Assembly: GCA_947501215.1 (NCBI GenBank)
Contig: CANMUS010000003.1
Location: forward strand, 372,001-436,000
Length of the DNA: 64,000 nt
Direction of reading: 5' to 3'
From: an uncultured Erythrobacter sp.
GTDB lineage: Bacteria > Pseudomonadota > Alphaproteobacteria > Sphingomonadales > Sphingomonadaceae
The position numbers and the translations under genes are program-made. The notes beneath the pieces were generated by a model that was given only the letters and a program-made list of their open reading frames with translations, searched no databases and was not told the DNA's origin. Shown piece by piece: positions 52,405 through 60,729 of the stretch (the stretch's first letter is position 1; each line of letters begins with the position of its first letter).

Positions 52405-54639
52405 ATGCGTAAATGGTTCGCGCGCGGCGGGTTCGCGCTGCTTGTCCTGTTGCTTGTCGCCTTCGTGGCCCTTGCGACGTGGGAGCCTTTCTGGGCGGAT
52501 CGGGACGATGTCCGCCCCTCTACCGGCACCTACACCGCAGAAATCGTCCGCGATGAATTCGGCGTGCCGCACATTTATGGCGAGCGGGATGCCGATGTCG
52601 CCTATGGCGTGGCCGTCGCCCATTCGGAGGACGATTTTACCACCCTGCAGGATGTGATCGCTATGAGCCGCGGGCGCTATGGCGCGATCGCCGGGCAGGA
52701 CGGCGCGGCCTTCGACTATGCCTATCACCTGCTCGACGCGCGCGGCACTGCCGAGCAGCGCTTTCCCGAACTGCCGGAGGATACGCGCGCGCTGTTCGAA
52801 GCCTACGCTGCGGGCCTCAACGACTATGCGGCCGCGCATCCTGGTGAAGTGAAACTCGGCAATCTCTTCCCGGTCGACGGGGTGGACGTCGCCGCCGGTT
52901 TCGCGCTGCGCCAGCCGTTCTTCTTCGGCCTCGGCAATGTCATCGGCCCGCTGGTCGAAGGTGAGCCCCTGCGCCGCGAGCAAGGACCGGCGATCCCGAC
53001 GGACGATCCTGCAAGCGATGCACCGCCGATCATGGACGGCACGCGCTCCGAACCTCTCGCCTACACCCGCCCGCTCGCCCTGCCCTCGCGCGAGGAATCG
53101 GCGATGAGCGGCTCCAACGCGTTCGCCGTTACGCCCGAGAAGTCCGGCGGGCCGACGACGCTGATCTCGAATTCGCACCAGCCCTGGCGCGGCGGTGTCG
53201 CGTGGTACGAACTGGTGGTCGAAAGCGGCGAAGGGTGGCATTTCGCCGGAGCGAATTTTCCCGGCAGCCCCTACCCCTTTCTCGGCCACAATGCCGATCT
53301 CGGCTGGACCAATACAGTCAACACGCCCGACATGGTCGATATCTACCAGCTGGTGCTGGACGACAGCGGCACACGCTATCGTCTCGACGGGAAGTGGCGC
53401 GACATCGAAAAGCGCACGGTGACGTTGCCAGTCCGGGTCGGCCCGATCGTCCTGCCGATCCGGCGCGACATCTGGCGCAGCGTGCACGGCCCTGTGGTGA
53501 AGAACGACAAGGGTGCCTTCGCCATCCGCTATGGCGGGATGGGCAATCTCGGCCAGCTCGACGCCTACTACCGGCTCAACAAGGCCAGCTCGCTCGACGA
53601 ATGGCAGGGCATCCTTGCACGGATGGACATCCCTTCGACCAACTTCATCTATGCCGACAAGGCGGGAAATATCGCCAATATCTACAATGCCGCGATCCCG
53701 TCCCGGCCCGCGACCGTGAATGGCGAGCGGATCGACTGGCGCGGCATCCTGCCCGGCGATCGTAGCGACCTGATCACGCGCGGCCCGGTGAGCTACGAGC
53801 AATTGCCCCGGTATGTGAATCCGGCCAGCGGCTGGCTGGTCGAGGCGAACAACAACCCGTTCCTCGACGCAGGCCCCGGCAGCAATCTCTCGCCCGAAGA
53901 CTTTCCCCCCGAACTCGGCATCGAGATCAAGAACACCAATCGCGGGACGCGCGGGGCGAAGCTGATGGCCGAAGCGGACGTGCTCGACCGTGCCGCGCTG
54001 GAGCGGATCAAATACGATACCGGCTACGAAAACACCGGCTACATCGCGCAAATGCTGCGCGACGTTGCGGCGATCCGCACCGATGACGAGCATGTTCTGG
54101 CGGCCCAGCGGCTGCTAGCAGGCTGGGATCTTAGAGCCGACAATATCGGCCGCGCGGACAGCCTCGCGCTGCTGATGATCCGGCCGTTCATGGGATCGAG
54201 CTACAACAACGAGCCGTGGCCCGATGCGGAGGAAGAGCTGCAACGCTCGGTCGACCACCTGCTGACCCATTTCGGCAGGCTGGATCCGCCGATGGGCGAG
54301 CTGCTGCGCCTGCGGCAGGGGACGGTCGACCTTCCGCTCGACGGAGGCTCCGACACGCTGCGCGCTTCGACGCTATGGGATATCGACGACGATGGCCGCC
54401 TGTCCGTGCGCCATGGCGACAGCTTCATCCAGTGGGTCGAATGGATGCCGGGCGAGCGGGTCACCTCGCGCTCGATCCAGCCCTTCGGTTCTGCGACCAC
54501 GCGCCCCGATTCCCCGCATTACGCCGATCAGGCTACGCTGTTCATCCAGCACCGCTTGAAGCCGGTGCATTTTTGGCGCGAGGATGTGCTTGCCAATGCC
54601 GTGCGCCGCTATACCGTTTCATCCGACCGAACTCGCTAA
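52405..54639 (+). CDS. Penicillin acylase family protein (AHL acylase-like)
   Basis: 744 residues. An N-terminal nucleophile hydrolase: a membrane-anchoring signal (FALLVLLLVAFVALATW), an alpha-chain region to about 236, and Ser237 in MSGSNAFAV as the nucleophile exposed by autocleavage after Gly236. The beta-chain motifs SNSHQPWRGGVAWYELVV and FPGSPYPFLGHNADLGWTNTV follow. The group includes PvdQ/QuiP-type acyl-homoserine-lactone acylases and cephalosporin acylases. Acyl-amide hydrolysis in the periplasm is likely; the substrate is not fixed. AGAGAGG lies upstream of ATG 52405, and the divergent HerA-like gene is 128 bases away. Confidence 0.9.
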   Translation: MRKWFARGGFALLVLLLVAFVALATWEPFWADRDDVRPSTGTYTAEIVRDEFGVPHIYGERDADVAYGVAVAHSEDDFTTLQDVIAMSRGRYGAIAGQDGAAFDYAYHLLDARGTAEQRFPELPEDTRALFEAYAAGLNDYAAAHPGEVKLGNLFPVDGVDVAAGFALRQPFFFGLGNVIGPLVEGEPLRREQGPAIPTDDPASDAPPIMDGTRSEPLAYTRPLALPSREESAMSGSNAFAVTPEKSGGPTTLISNSHQPWRGGVAWYELVVESGEGWHFAGANFPGSPYPFLGHNADLGWTNTVNTPDMVDIYQLVLDDSGTRYRLDGKWRDIEKRTVTLPVRVGPIVLPIRRDIWRSVHGPVVKNDKGAFAIRYGGMGNLGQLDAYYRLNKASSLDEWQGILARMDIPSTNFIYADKAGNIANIYNAAIPSRPATVNGERIDWRGILPGDRSDLITRGPVSYEQLPRYVNPASGWLVEANNNPFLDAGPGSNLSPEDFPPELGIEIKNTNRGTRGAKLMAEADVLDRAALERIKYDTGYENTGYIAQMLRDVAAIRTDDEHVLAAQRLLAGWDLRADNIGRADSLALLMIRPFMGSSYNNEPWPDAEEELQRSVDHLLTHFGRLDPPMGELLRLRQGTVDLPLDGGSDTLRASTLWDIDDDGRLSVRHGDSFIQWVEWMPGERVTSRSIQPFGSATTRPDSPHYADQATLFIQHRLKPVHFWREDVLANAVRRYTVSSDRTR

Positions 54640-54652
54640 CAGGAACTCGACC

Positions 54653-57526
54653 ATGCGCCATATCCTGCTCACCGGAATTGCCACCTTCGCTCTTGCCGGA
54701 TGCGCCAGCGTGCCCGGCGAGCCGATGGCAACCGCGGCCACTCCGCCCGCCACCGACGGTTCGCTCGCGAGCCTCGTCGACAAGGTTGATATTCCCTACG
54801 AGCAGTTCACGCTGGACAATGGCCTCACCGTCCTCGTCCATACCGATCGCAAAGCGCCGATCGTGGGCGTGACGACCTATTACCGTGTCGGATCGAAGCA
54901 CGAACCGCGCGGCCGCACCGGCTTTGCGCACCTGTTCGAGCACCTGATGTTCGGCGGCAGCGAGAACGTCGAGAATTTCGACATTCCGCTGGAGGCCGCA
55001 GGCTCGACCAGCACCAACGGCTCGACCAATTTCGACCGCACGAATTACGTGGAAACCGTTCCCACCGGCGCGCTCGACCTTGCATTGATGATGGAAAGCG
55101 ACCGCATGGGCTACCTCCTCGGCGCGATCAGCCAGGAGAAGCTCGATAAACAGCGCGGCGTGGTCCAGAACGAGAAGCGGCAGGGCGACAACCAGCCCTA
55201 TGGCCTGACGTTCTATGCCATCCTCGAAGGGCTGTTTCCCGTCGGCCATCCCTATCGCCATTCGACCATCGGCTCGATGGCCGATCTCGACGCGGCGAGC
55301 CTGACCGATGTGCGCAACTGGTTCATCGACAATTACGCGCCGAACAACGTTGTCCTCTCGCTGACCGGCGATATCGATGCCGCGACCGCGCGCCCGATGG
55401 TGGAGCGCTGGTTCGGCGATATCGAGCGCGGGCCCGAAGTCACGCCGGTGCAGGCCGCGCCGGTCACGCTGGCGGCAGAGAAGACGCGCGAGCTGGTCGA
55501 CCAGGTTCCGCAGACGCGCGTCTATCGCGCCTGGACCGGCCCCGGTATCAACCACGCGGACGCCGTGCCGCTGTCGATCGGCATGAACATTCTCGGCGGC
55601 CTCGCCAGCTCGCGGCTCGACAATGTGCTGGTCCGCGACGAGCAGCTGGCCACCAGCGTCAGCGCCTATAACTGGCAGTCCGAGCAGGTCGGCATCCTGA
55701 TGGCGCAGATGGACATCAAGCCGGGCGTCGACCGCGCACAGGCGGAAGCTCGGCTCGACGCCGTCATGGCCGAATATCTCGCCAGCGGGCCGACCGCGGC
55801 GGAAATGGATCGCGCGGCGACCAGTTGGGTATCGAGCGAGATCAACGCGCTGGAACGCGTCGGTGGCTTCGGCGGCAAGGGCTCGACGCTGGCCGAAGGG
55901 CTGCTCTATTCCGACGATCCGGCCTATTACCGCACGGCGCTGGAGCGCGCGGCCTCGCTCGAAAGCGGCGAAGTGCGCGAGGCGCTCGCCCGCTGGCTAA
56001 ATCGCCCGGCCTACAAACTCGCTATCGTGCCCGGAGAGCGTGTCGAGAGCGGCGCGGACATGGGCGGCTGGGGCGACGAGGCGAGCACGCCCGCGCCGGA
56101 GCCCGACGCCAAGGAACCGATCGAGATTACCCGTACCGGCCCACCGCGCGAAATGCCGACGCCGCAAGATGTCGGCCCGCTGACTTTCCCGACCGTCGAG
56201 CGAGCCGAGCTCTCGAACGGCATCTCGGTCGCCCTGGCCCGCCGTACCGCCGTGCCCAAGGTCGTCATTTCGATGCAGTTCGATGCCGGCTATTCCGCCG
56301 ATGGTGCGGCCCGCGCGGGCACGCAATCGCTTATGATGGACCTGTTGGAAGAAGGCACGACCAGCCGCAGCGCCGTCGAGATCGCCGAGGAGCAGGAGCG
56401 CCTCGGCGCTTCGATCGGCACCGGCAGCTCGCTCGACACCAGTTCGGTAACGATGAATGCGCTCGCGACCAACCTTGCGCCGTCGCTGGAGCTGATGGCC
56501 GACATCGTGCGCAATCCCGCCTTTGCCCAGACCGAGGTCAAGCGTGTGCGCGACCAGCGCCTGGCCGAGATCGCGCAGCAGCTGTCCTCCCCCGGCGGGC
56601 TGGCCAGCCGCACACTGCGCCCGCTGATCTTCGGCGAGAACCATCCCTATGGCACCGTCGGCAGCCTCGGCACCGTGCCGGTGGTCGAGGCCATCGGCCC
56701 GGCGACCCTGCGCGCAGAGCACGGCAAATGGATCCGTCCCGATAACGCGGAAATCTTCGTGGTCGGCGACATCACCATGCCCGAGCTTACCCGCCAGCTG
56801 GAGGGCGCTTTCGGCGACTGGGAGGCGAGCGGGGCCGCCGCGCCCGAGAAGGTGTTTACCGACTCCGCGCCGGTGGACGGAACACGTCTCGTAGTCATCG
56901 ACCGGCCCAATTCGCCGCAATCGGTGATCTATGCGGGCCGCGTCCTGCCGCTCGCCGGGGCAACACCGGGGCTGGAATCGCTCGACCTCGCCAATGAAGT
57001 GCTCGGCAACGGCTTCCTCAGCCGCCTCAACATGATCATTCGTGAGGAAAAGGGGTGGAGCTACGGCGCACGTAGCGGCGTCGATGCCCCGGCTGGCCCG
57101 CGCACCTTCACGGTCAGCACTTCGGTCCAGTCCGACCGTACGGGCGACTCCGTCCAGCTGATCCTAGATACCGCGCGCGAGTTCGCCGAAGGCACCCGCA
57201 CGGTCGACGATACCGAGTTCACCCGCGTCACCGACGGGAATATCCGCGGCCTCCCGAACCGCTTCGAGACCAATTACCAAGTGCTCGGCGCCATCGTGGA
57301 GAACGACCGGCTTGGCCGGCCGGACGATTACTACACCACCCTGCCCGCCACCTATCGCGCGATCGACAAGACCGCGATCGATGCGGCGGCCCGGCAGTAT
57401 CTCGGCCCCGACGATCTCACCATCGTGGTGGTCGGCGATCGAAGCGAGATCGACGCGCAGCTCGAAAAGCTCGGCCTGCCGACGACCTATCTCGATGTTG
57501 ACACTGATGTCAGCAACGCGGATTAA
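54653..57526 (+). CDS. M16 zinc protease, two-domain lipoprotein
   Basis: 957 residues from ATG 54653. The lipobox ALAGC (Cys17) predicts a lipid anchor. The first pitrilysin domain has the inverted zinc motif H93-x-x-E96-H97 (AHLFEHLMFGG) and the distal ligand E174 in QNEKR, so it should be catalytically active. The second M16 domain (about 500-950, FPTVERAELSNGISVALARR) lacks HxxEH and keeps the RRxx-Y-type C-terminal segment (IIREEKGWSYGARSG), the expected inactive half of the clam shell. The start is 13 bases after the acylase stop, with AGGAAC upstream, so the two are co-transcribed. It probably degrades peptides in the periplasm. Confidence 0.92.
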   Translation: MRHILLTGIATFALAGCASVPGEPMATAATPPATDGSLASLVDKVDIPYEQFTLDNGLTVLVHTDRKAPIVGVTTYYRVGSKHEPRGRTGFAHLFEHLMFGGSENVENFDIPLEAAGSTSTNGSTNFDRTNYVETVPTGALDLALMMESDRMGYLLGAISQEKLDKQRGVVQNEKRQGDNQPYGLTFYAILEGLFPVGHPYRHSTIGSMADLDAASLTDVRNWFIDNYAPNNVVLSLTGDIDAATARPMVERWFGDIERGPEVTPVQAAPVTLAAEKTRELVDQVPQTRVYRAWTGPGINHADAVPLSIGMNILGGLASSRLDNVLVRDEQLATSVSAYNWQSEQVGILMAQMDIKPGVDRAQAEARLDAVMAEYLASGPTAAEMDRAATSWVSSEINALERVGGFGGKGSTLAEGLLYSDDPAYYRTALERAASLESGEVREALARWLNRPAYKLAIVPGERVESGADMGGWGDEASTPAPEPDAKEPIEITRTGPPREMPTPQDVGPLTFPTVERAELSNGISVALARRTAVPKVVISMQFDAGYSADGAARAGTQSLMMDLLEEGTTSRSAVEIAEEQERLGASIGTGSSLDTSSVTMNALATNLAPSLELMADIVRNPAFAQTEVKRVRDQRLAEIAQQLSSPGGLASRTLRPLIFGENHPYGTVGSLGTVPVVEAIGPATLRAEHGKWIRPDNAEIFVVGDITMPELTRQLEGAFGDWEASGAAAPEKVFTDSAPVDGTRLVVIDRPNSPQSVIYAGRVLPLAGATPGLESLDLANEVLGNGFLSRLNMIIREEKGWSYGARSGVDAPAGPRTFTVSTSVQSDRTGDSVQLILDTAREFAEGTRTVDDTEFTRVTDGNIRGLPNRFETNYQVLGAIVENDRLGRPDDYYTTLPATYRAIDKTAIDAAARQYLGPDDLTIVVVGDRSEIDAQLEKLGLPTTYLDVDTDVSNAD

Positions 57527-57568
57527 GGTGTCACTTCAAACCCTCAAAACCTACAGAGAGGAATTATC

Positions 57569-57874
57569 ATGTCCGTAGCCGGTACGTATGACACCGTCGT
57601 CAAGAGCCCGATGGGCGACCAGAAAGGCACCCTGACCGTCGTCCCGGGTGACGATGGCAACACCTTCACCGGCTCGATGGCCGGCGGAATGGGTTCGATG
57701 GACGTCAAGGACGGCACCATCAACGGCAACGCGCTGAGCTGGAAGATGGACATGACCGTCCCCATGCCGATGACGCTGAACTGCAATGCCACCGTCGATG
57801 GCGACCAGCTGACCGGCACCGTGAACGCTGGTGCTTTCGGCGATATGCCGATCACGGGCGAACGCCAGGGCTAA
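57569..57874 (+). CDS. Small Met-rich conserved protein, function unknown
   Basis: 101 residues with no signal peptide. The chain is beta-rich, with alternating short strands (AGTYDTVVKSPMGDQKGTLTVV, FTGSMAGGMGSMDVKDGTI, LSWKMDMTVPMPMTLNCNATV, LTGTVNAGAFGDMPITG). The pattern of Gly turns suggests an antiparallel barrel or lipocalin-like sheet, and the many Met residues are notable. I do not recognise a characterised family. The ribosome site GAGAGGAA precedes the ATG by 7 bases and a strong terminator follows. It is 42 bases downstream of the protease gene. Confidence 0.78.
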   Translation: MSVAGTYDTVVKSPMGDQKGTLTVVPGDDGNTFTGSMAGGMGSMDVKDGTINGNALSWKMDMTVPMPMTLNCNATVDGDQLTGTVNAGAFGDMPITGERQG

Positions 57875-57898
57875 GCTGTTCTTGAGCAAGAATTGGGA

Positions 57899-57929
57899 GG
57901 GCGTCGGGAGCGATCCCGGCGCCCTTTTT
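57899..57929 (+). terminator. Rho-independent terminator
   Basis: An 11-bp stem (GGGCGTCGGGA / TCCCGGCGCCC, with one G-T pair) around a GCGA loop, then TTTTT. It is 24 bases after the small Met-rich gene and closes the acylase-protease transcript. Confidence 0.9.
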
Positions 57930-58073
57930 CATTGGCGCAGGCCATAACGATAAAAGTTACCGACCTTCCCAATCCGCCCCGCAGTGGTAGTCTTCCAACG
58001 GGCGCCGGGTCGTTTCGGCCCGCGAGACGACCCGGTTCGTGCACTGACGTCACGAATAGGGGAGTTGTTCGTC

Positions 58074-58859
58074 ATGAATTCCACACTGCCAAAATCGGCA
58101 CTTTTCTGCGCCGCTGTCGCGATGGCCGCCACGCCAGCGCTGGCTGAAAAAGCAAGTGAATTGACCTATCTCAACGGCTCCGATGCCGGGAGCGCGGAAC
58201 GCCAGTTGCGCGATCGCGGCTTTGCCCACATCGGCAGCGACCGCCACGAAATGGGTTTCGTCTACAGTTATTGGTGGGACGAAGGCGATGACGATTGCGT
58301 GCAAGTCGAAGCGCGCAACGGCCAAGTGATGACGATCAACGATGCGTCCGACCAGGATTGTGGCCATCATAAGGGCAATGCCGGGGCCGCGGTGGCAGCG
58401 GTAGCCGGTGCCGCGATCCTCGGCGCGTTGCTGAGCCACAAGTCGCACCATCACGAGGACGGCAACCACCACTCCGACCGCGACAGCGAAATGCAGTACG
58501 AGCGCGGCTACACCGACGGGCTGCACAATGCCGCCTATCACAATTACGACCGATCGGACTCTTACTCGAGCGGCTATTCCGCGGGCGTCCAGCAGCGCAA
58601 CGCAAACCTGTCGTATCATCATGGCCAGGGCGGCTATCGCCAGGCAGCGCAATTCAAGGATCTGCGCGATGCCCGCGCGGCAGGCGGGATGACCCAGCTC
58701 GAGCGCCGCGGCTTCCGCCAAGTGGACAATTTCACCAGCGGCAACACGCGCTATTCGATCCAGTGGCGCCCTCAGTCGCGCCAGTGCGTGCAGGTCACCA
58801 TCGCCGATCGCCGGTTCTACGATATCCGCGATATCGGCCAGCATCCCAATTGTCGTTGA
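58074..58859 (+). CDS. Secreted protein with a duplicated domain flanking a Gly-zipper
   Basis: 261 residues from ATG 58074 (AGGGGAG at about 58057). A signal peptide ends at PALAEK. Two similar units of about 65 residues flank a central part: residues about 25-95 (ELTYLNGSDAGSAERQLRDRGF, then YSYWWDEGDDDCVQVEA) and about 192-259 (FKDLRDARAAGGMTQLERRGF, then YSIQWRPQSRQCVQVTI). Both copies share D-A-x-x-x-E/Q-L-x-x-RGF, YS-x-x-W and CVQV, then I-x-D and a closing Cys. Between them are a glycine-zipper-like helix (AGAAVAAVAGAAILGALL), a His-rich run (HKSHHHEDGNHH) and Tyr/Ser-rich sequence. The function is unknown. Confidence 0.78.
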   Translation: MNSTLPKSALFCAAVAMAATPALAEKASELTYLNGSDAGSAERQLRDRGFAHIGSDRHEMGFVYSYWWDEGDDDCVQVEARNGQVMTINDASDQDCGHHKGNAGAAVAAVAGAAILGALLSHKSHHHEDGNHHSDRDSEMQYERGYTDGLHNAAYHNYDRSDSYSSGYSAGVQQRNANLSYHHGQGGYRQAAQFKDLRDARAAGGMTQLERRGFRQVDNFTSGNTRYSIQWRPQSRQCVQVTIADRRFYDIRDIGQHPNCR

Positions 58860-58872
58860 GGGAGGATAGCAG

Positions 58873-59570
58873 ATGATCTCCAGACCAGTATTGATGGGGA
58901 CTTCGGCTCTCGCCCTCATCGCCTGCGGGGATACCGCGGATACATCCGAGCCGGAGGCGCCGGCAGAGGATGTCGCCGTCATTCCTGAAACGCTCGCCCC
59001 GTTCGGCGACGGCTACCCGGCGTCGGGCGATCCATGCAGGCGGCTGGGCGAAAGCGCGGCCACGTCCAATTAGCTCGACGACAGCGCAATCCTGGTCGGC
59101 TGCCCGACCGAGGCATCCGCCGAAGCGCTGGGCGGAGAGATCGTCGACAATATCGACGGGGCATGCGACTGGTCAGCGTGTCGATGGGCGACGCCAATGT
59201 TGGGATGGGCGAAAACGGACCCATGGACGGCGAGAGCGAGGACACTTTGGTGGCTGGGACCGAATACAACGCGACCGCCCCGAGCCAGTGCGGTTTCGAC
59301 AACGCTGCGCCGACGCAAAGCTGCACTGCTGGCGTCAAGCGGAACTGGAGCGAACGACCGAACGAGCATTTGGTCGAGGTGACCAAGCCCGACGGCCGCA
59401 AGCGCGCGATCTTCTTCCGCGGTACCGAGCCGTATAGTGCGGACAGTGCGCAAGCCGACGGTTCTGCGGGTTGGGACTTCGAAACCAGCCGCGATGGCGA
59501 CCGGGTGACGATCAGCTACGGCCCGGAAACCTATGTGATCGTGGATGCACTGATTACCGGCGGCTGGAGT
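58873..59570 (+). pseudogene. Decayed lipoprotein gene (nonsense plus frameshift)
   Basis: The N-terminus is intact: ATG 58873 with GAGGGAGGA just upstream, signal peptide and lipobox ALIAC, then PEAPAEDVAV and DPCRRLGESAATSN. A TAG at 59071-59073 interrupts it, but the same frame continues sensibly ([29 protein letters not shown]) to about 59160. There the coding shifts to the next frame ([17 protein letters not shown] ... RAIFFRGTEP ... SYGPETYVIVDALITGG), needing one extra base or two fewer. No stop codon ends the last segment before it runs into the convergent gene. Recoded, it would be about 230 residues. It follows the duplicated-domain gene by 13 bases. Confidence 0.78.
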
Positions 59571-59819
59571 TCAGCGCTTCCACAGCCAGTAGAGAATCGC
59601 TGCATTGATGGCTGGCGCAAGCATGGCCAGCACCGGACCGGTCAGGCCGGCCTTGTCGCCGAGCCAGTTCCACGGCAGGCCGAGCGGGACCAGGAACACA
59701 CCCGACAGCGGGTCCCGCTCCTGCCCGAACCAGCCGAAGGTGCCGATTGCCAGCAGCAGCAGTGCCAGTGCGTAAAGCAGGGTGAATATGATGACCGCCC
59801 ACTTCATTTGCGCGAGCAT
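59571..59819 (-). CDS. Small integral membrane protein
   Basis: 82 residues, or 78 from the second ATG at 59807. Two hydrophobic helices (WAVIIFTLLYALALLLLAIGTF and VLAMLAPAINAAILYWLW) joined by a short loop containing FLVPLGLPWNWL. No named family is recognised. It is the last gene of the minus-strand run from gatA, 23 bases after trmL. Its stop abuts the decayed lipoprotein gene. Confidence 0.7.
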   Translation of the reverse strand: MLAQMKWAVIIFTLLYALALLLLAIGTFGWFGQERDPLSGVFLVPLGLPWNWLGDKAGLTGPVLAMLAPAINAAILYWLWKR

Positions 59820-59842
59820 ATCCCGCGTAATGAAATCGGCAA

Positions 59843-60301
59843 TCAGGCGAGGTGTTTGCGCACTGCCTGGTAGGCTGCCGCCGCCACTGTGTTTGCGAGG
59901 TTGAGCGAGCGCACCTTGTTCGAGCGCATCGGTAGGCCGACCAGCTGCTGGCTATGGGCCTCGATGATTTCCGCCGGGATGCCCTTCGTCTCGCGCCCGA
60001 AGACGAGATAGGCGTCCTCGGGATAGTCCGGTTCGTAGAAGCTGCGCTCAGCGTATTCCTCGAACAGGTAGAGCTGGTCGGCGCGCGGAGACCGCTCCGC
60101 GATGAACGCCTCCCAACTGGCAAACTCGACCAGCCCGATGTGCGGCCAGTAGTCTAAGCCAGAGCGCTTCACTCGCTTGTCCGAAATCTCGAAACCGAGC
60201 GGGTGGATCAGCACCAGTTCCATGTCGAGCGCCACGCAGGTCCGCCCCACCGCGCCGGTATTGCCGGGTATCTCGGGTTGGACGAGGACGATGGAGGTCA
60301 T
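59843..60301 (-). CDS. trmL: tRNA (cytidine(34)-2'-O)-methyltransferase TrmL
   Basis: 152 residues from ATG 60301. A SPOUT methyltransferase that modifies the wobble ribose of tRNA-Leu. Diagnostic segments: IVLVQPEIPGNTGAVGRTC, the AdoMet-knot motifs VFGRETKGIPAEII and LPMRSNKVRSLNLANTVAAAAYQAVR. Length is typical for the minimal dimeric enzyme. The ATG overlaps the stop of the upstream membrane-protein gene by four bases, giving coupled translation. Confidence 0.93.
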   Translation of the reverse strand: MTSIVLVQPEIPGNTGAVGRTCVALDMELVLIHPLGFEISDKRVKRSGLDYWPHIGLVEFASWEAFIAERSPRADQLYLFEEYAERSFYEPDYPEDAYLVFGRETKGIPAEIIEAHSQQLVGLPMRSNKVRSLNLANTVAAAAYQAVRKHLA

Positions 60302-60729
60302 CGTGCCCGGAACAGTCCCCATAGGAAGAGCGCCCAACCGACGGTCAGGAGACCGCTCGATCCCATGACAACGAGCGTGACGACGCTTTCGGCCAGAGCA
60401 GAACCATCATCTCCCTCACCGGCCATGGGCAGCACCTCGCTGGCACCGCTCACTGCGGCAAGCGTTATGCCCACCCACAGGCCGACCATACCGATCGCAA
60501 GGGTCCAGCGCGCAATCTGTTCAATCCGTTGACCAAGTTTGGCCGTGCTCCAGAGCGCGCCCGCGATCATCACCGCCATGCCGCTTTGCACGGCATCGAG
60601 ATGCGCGGACAGGGCCATCCGTGGATTGGCGTGCATGTCCACAACAGCGCCTTGCAGGATGCCCGCCATAAACAGCGCTGCCCCCGTGATAACCAGCGAA
60701 CGACCGGCCGGGGTTAGCGCCAGCTGCAT
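60298..60729 (-). CDS. Four-helix membrane protein, HAB mutase-like
   Basis: 143 residues with four hydrophobic segments (about 12-33, 47-63, 76-95, 117-139). The segment MHANPRMALSAHLDAVQSGM resembles the conserved ANPRM-x-LSSHLEG region of hydroxylaminobenzene mutase and styrene-oxide-isomerase-type proteins, which are four-helix membrane enzymes. The similarity is from memory and moderate; the function here is unproven. The start overlaps the gatB stop by one base (TGATG) and the 3' end overlaps trmL by four. Confidence 0.7.
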   Translation of the reverse strand: MQLALTPAGRSLVITGAALFMAGILQGAVVDMHANPRMALSAHLDAVQSGMAVMIAGALWSTAKLGQRIEQIARWTLAIGMVGLWVGITLAAVSGASEVLPMAGEGDDGSALAESVVTLVVMGSSGLLTVGWALFLWGLFRAR

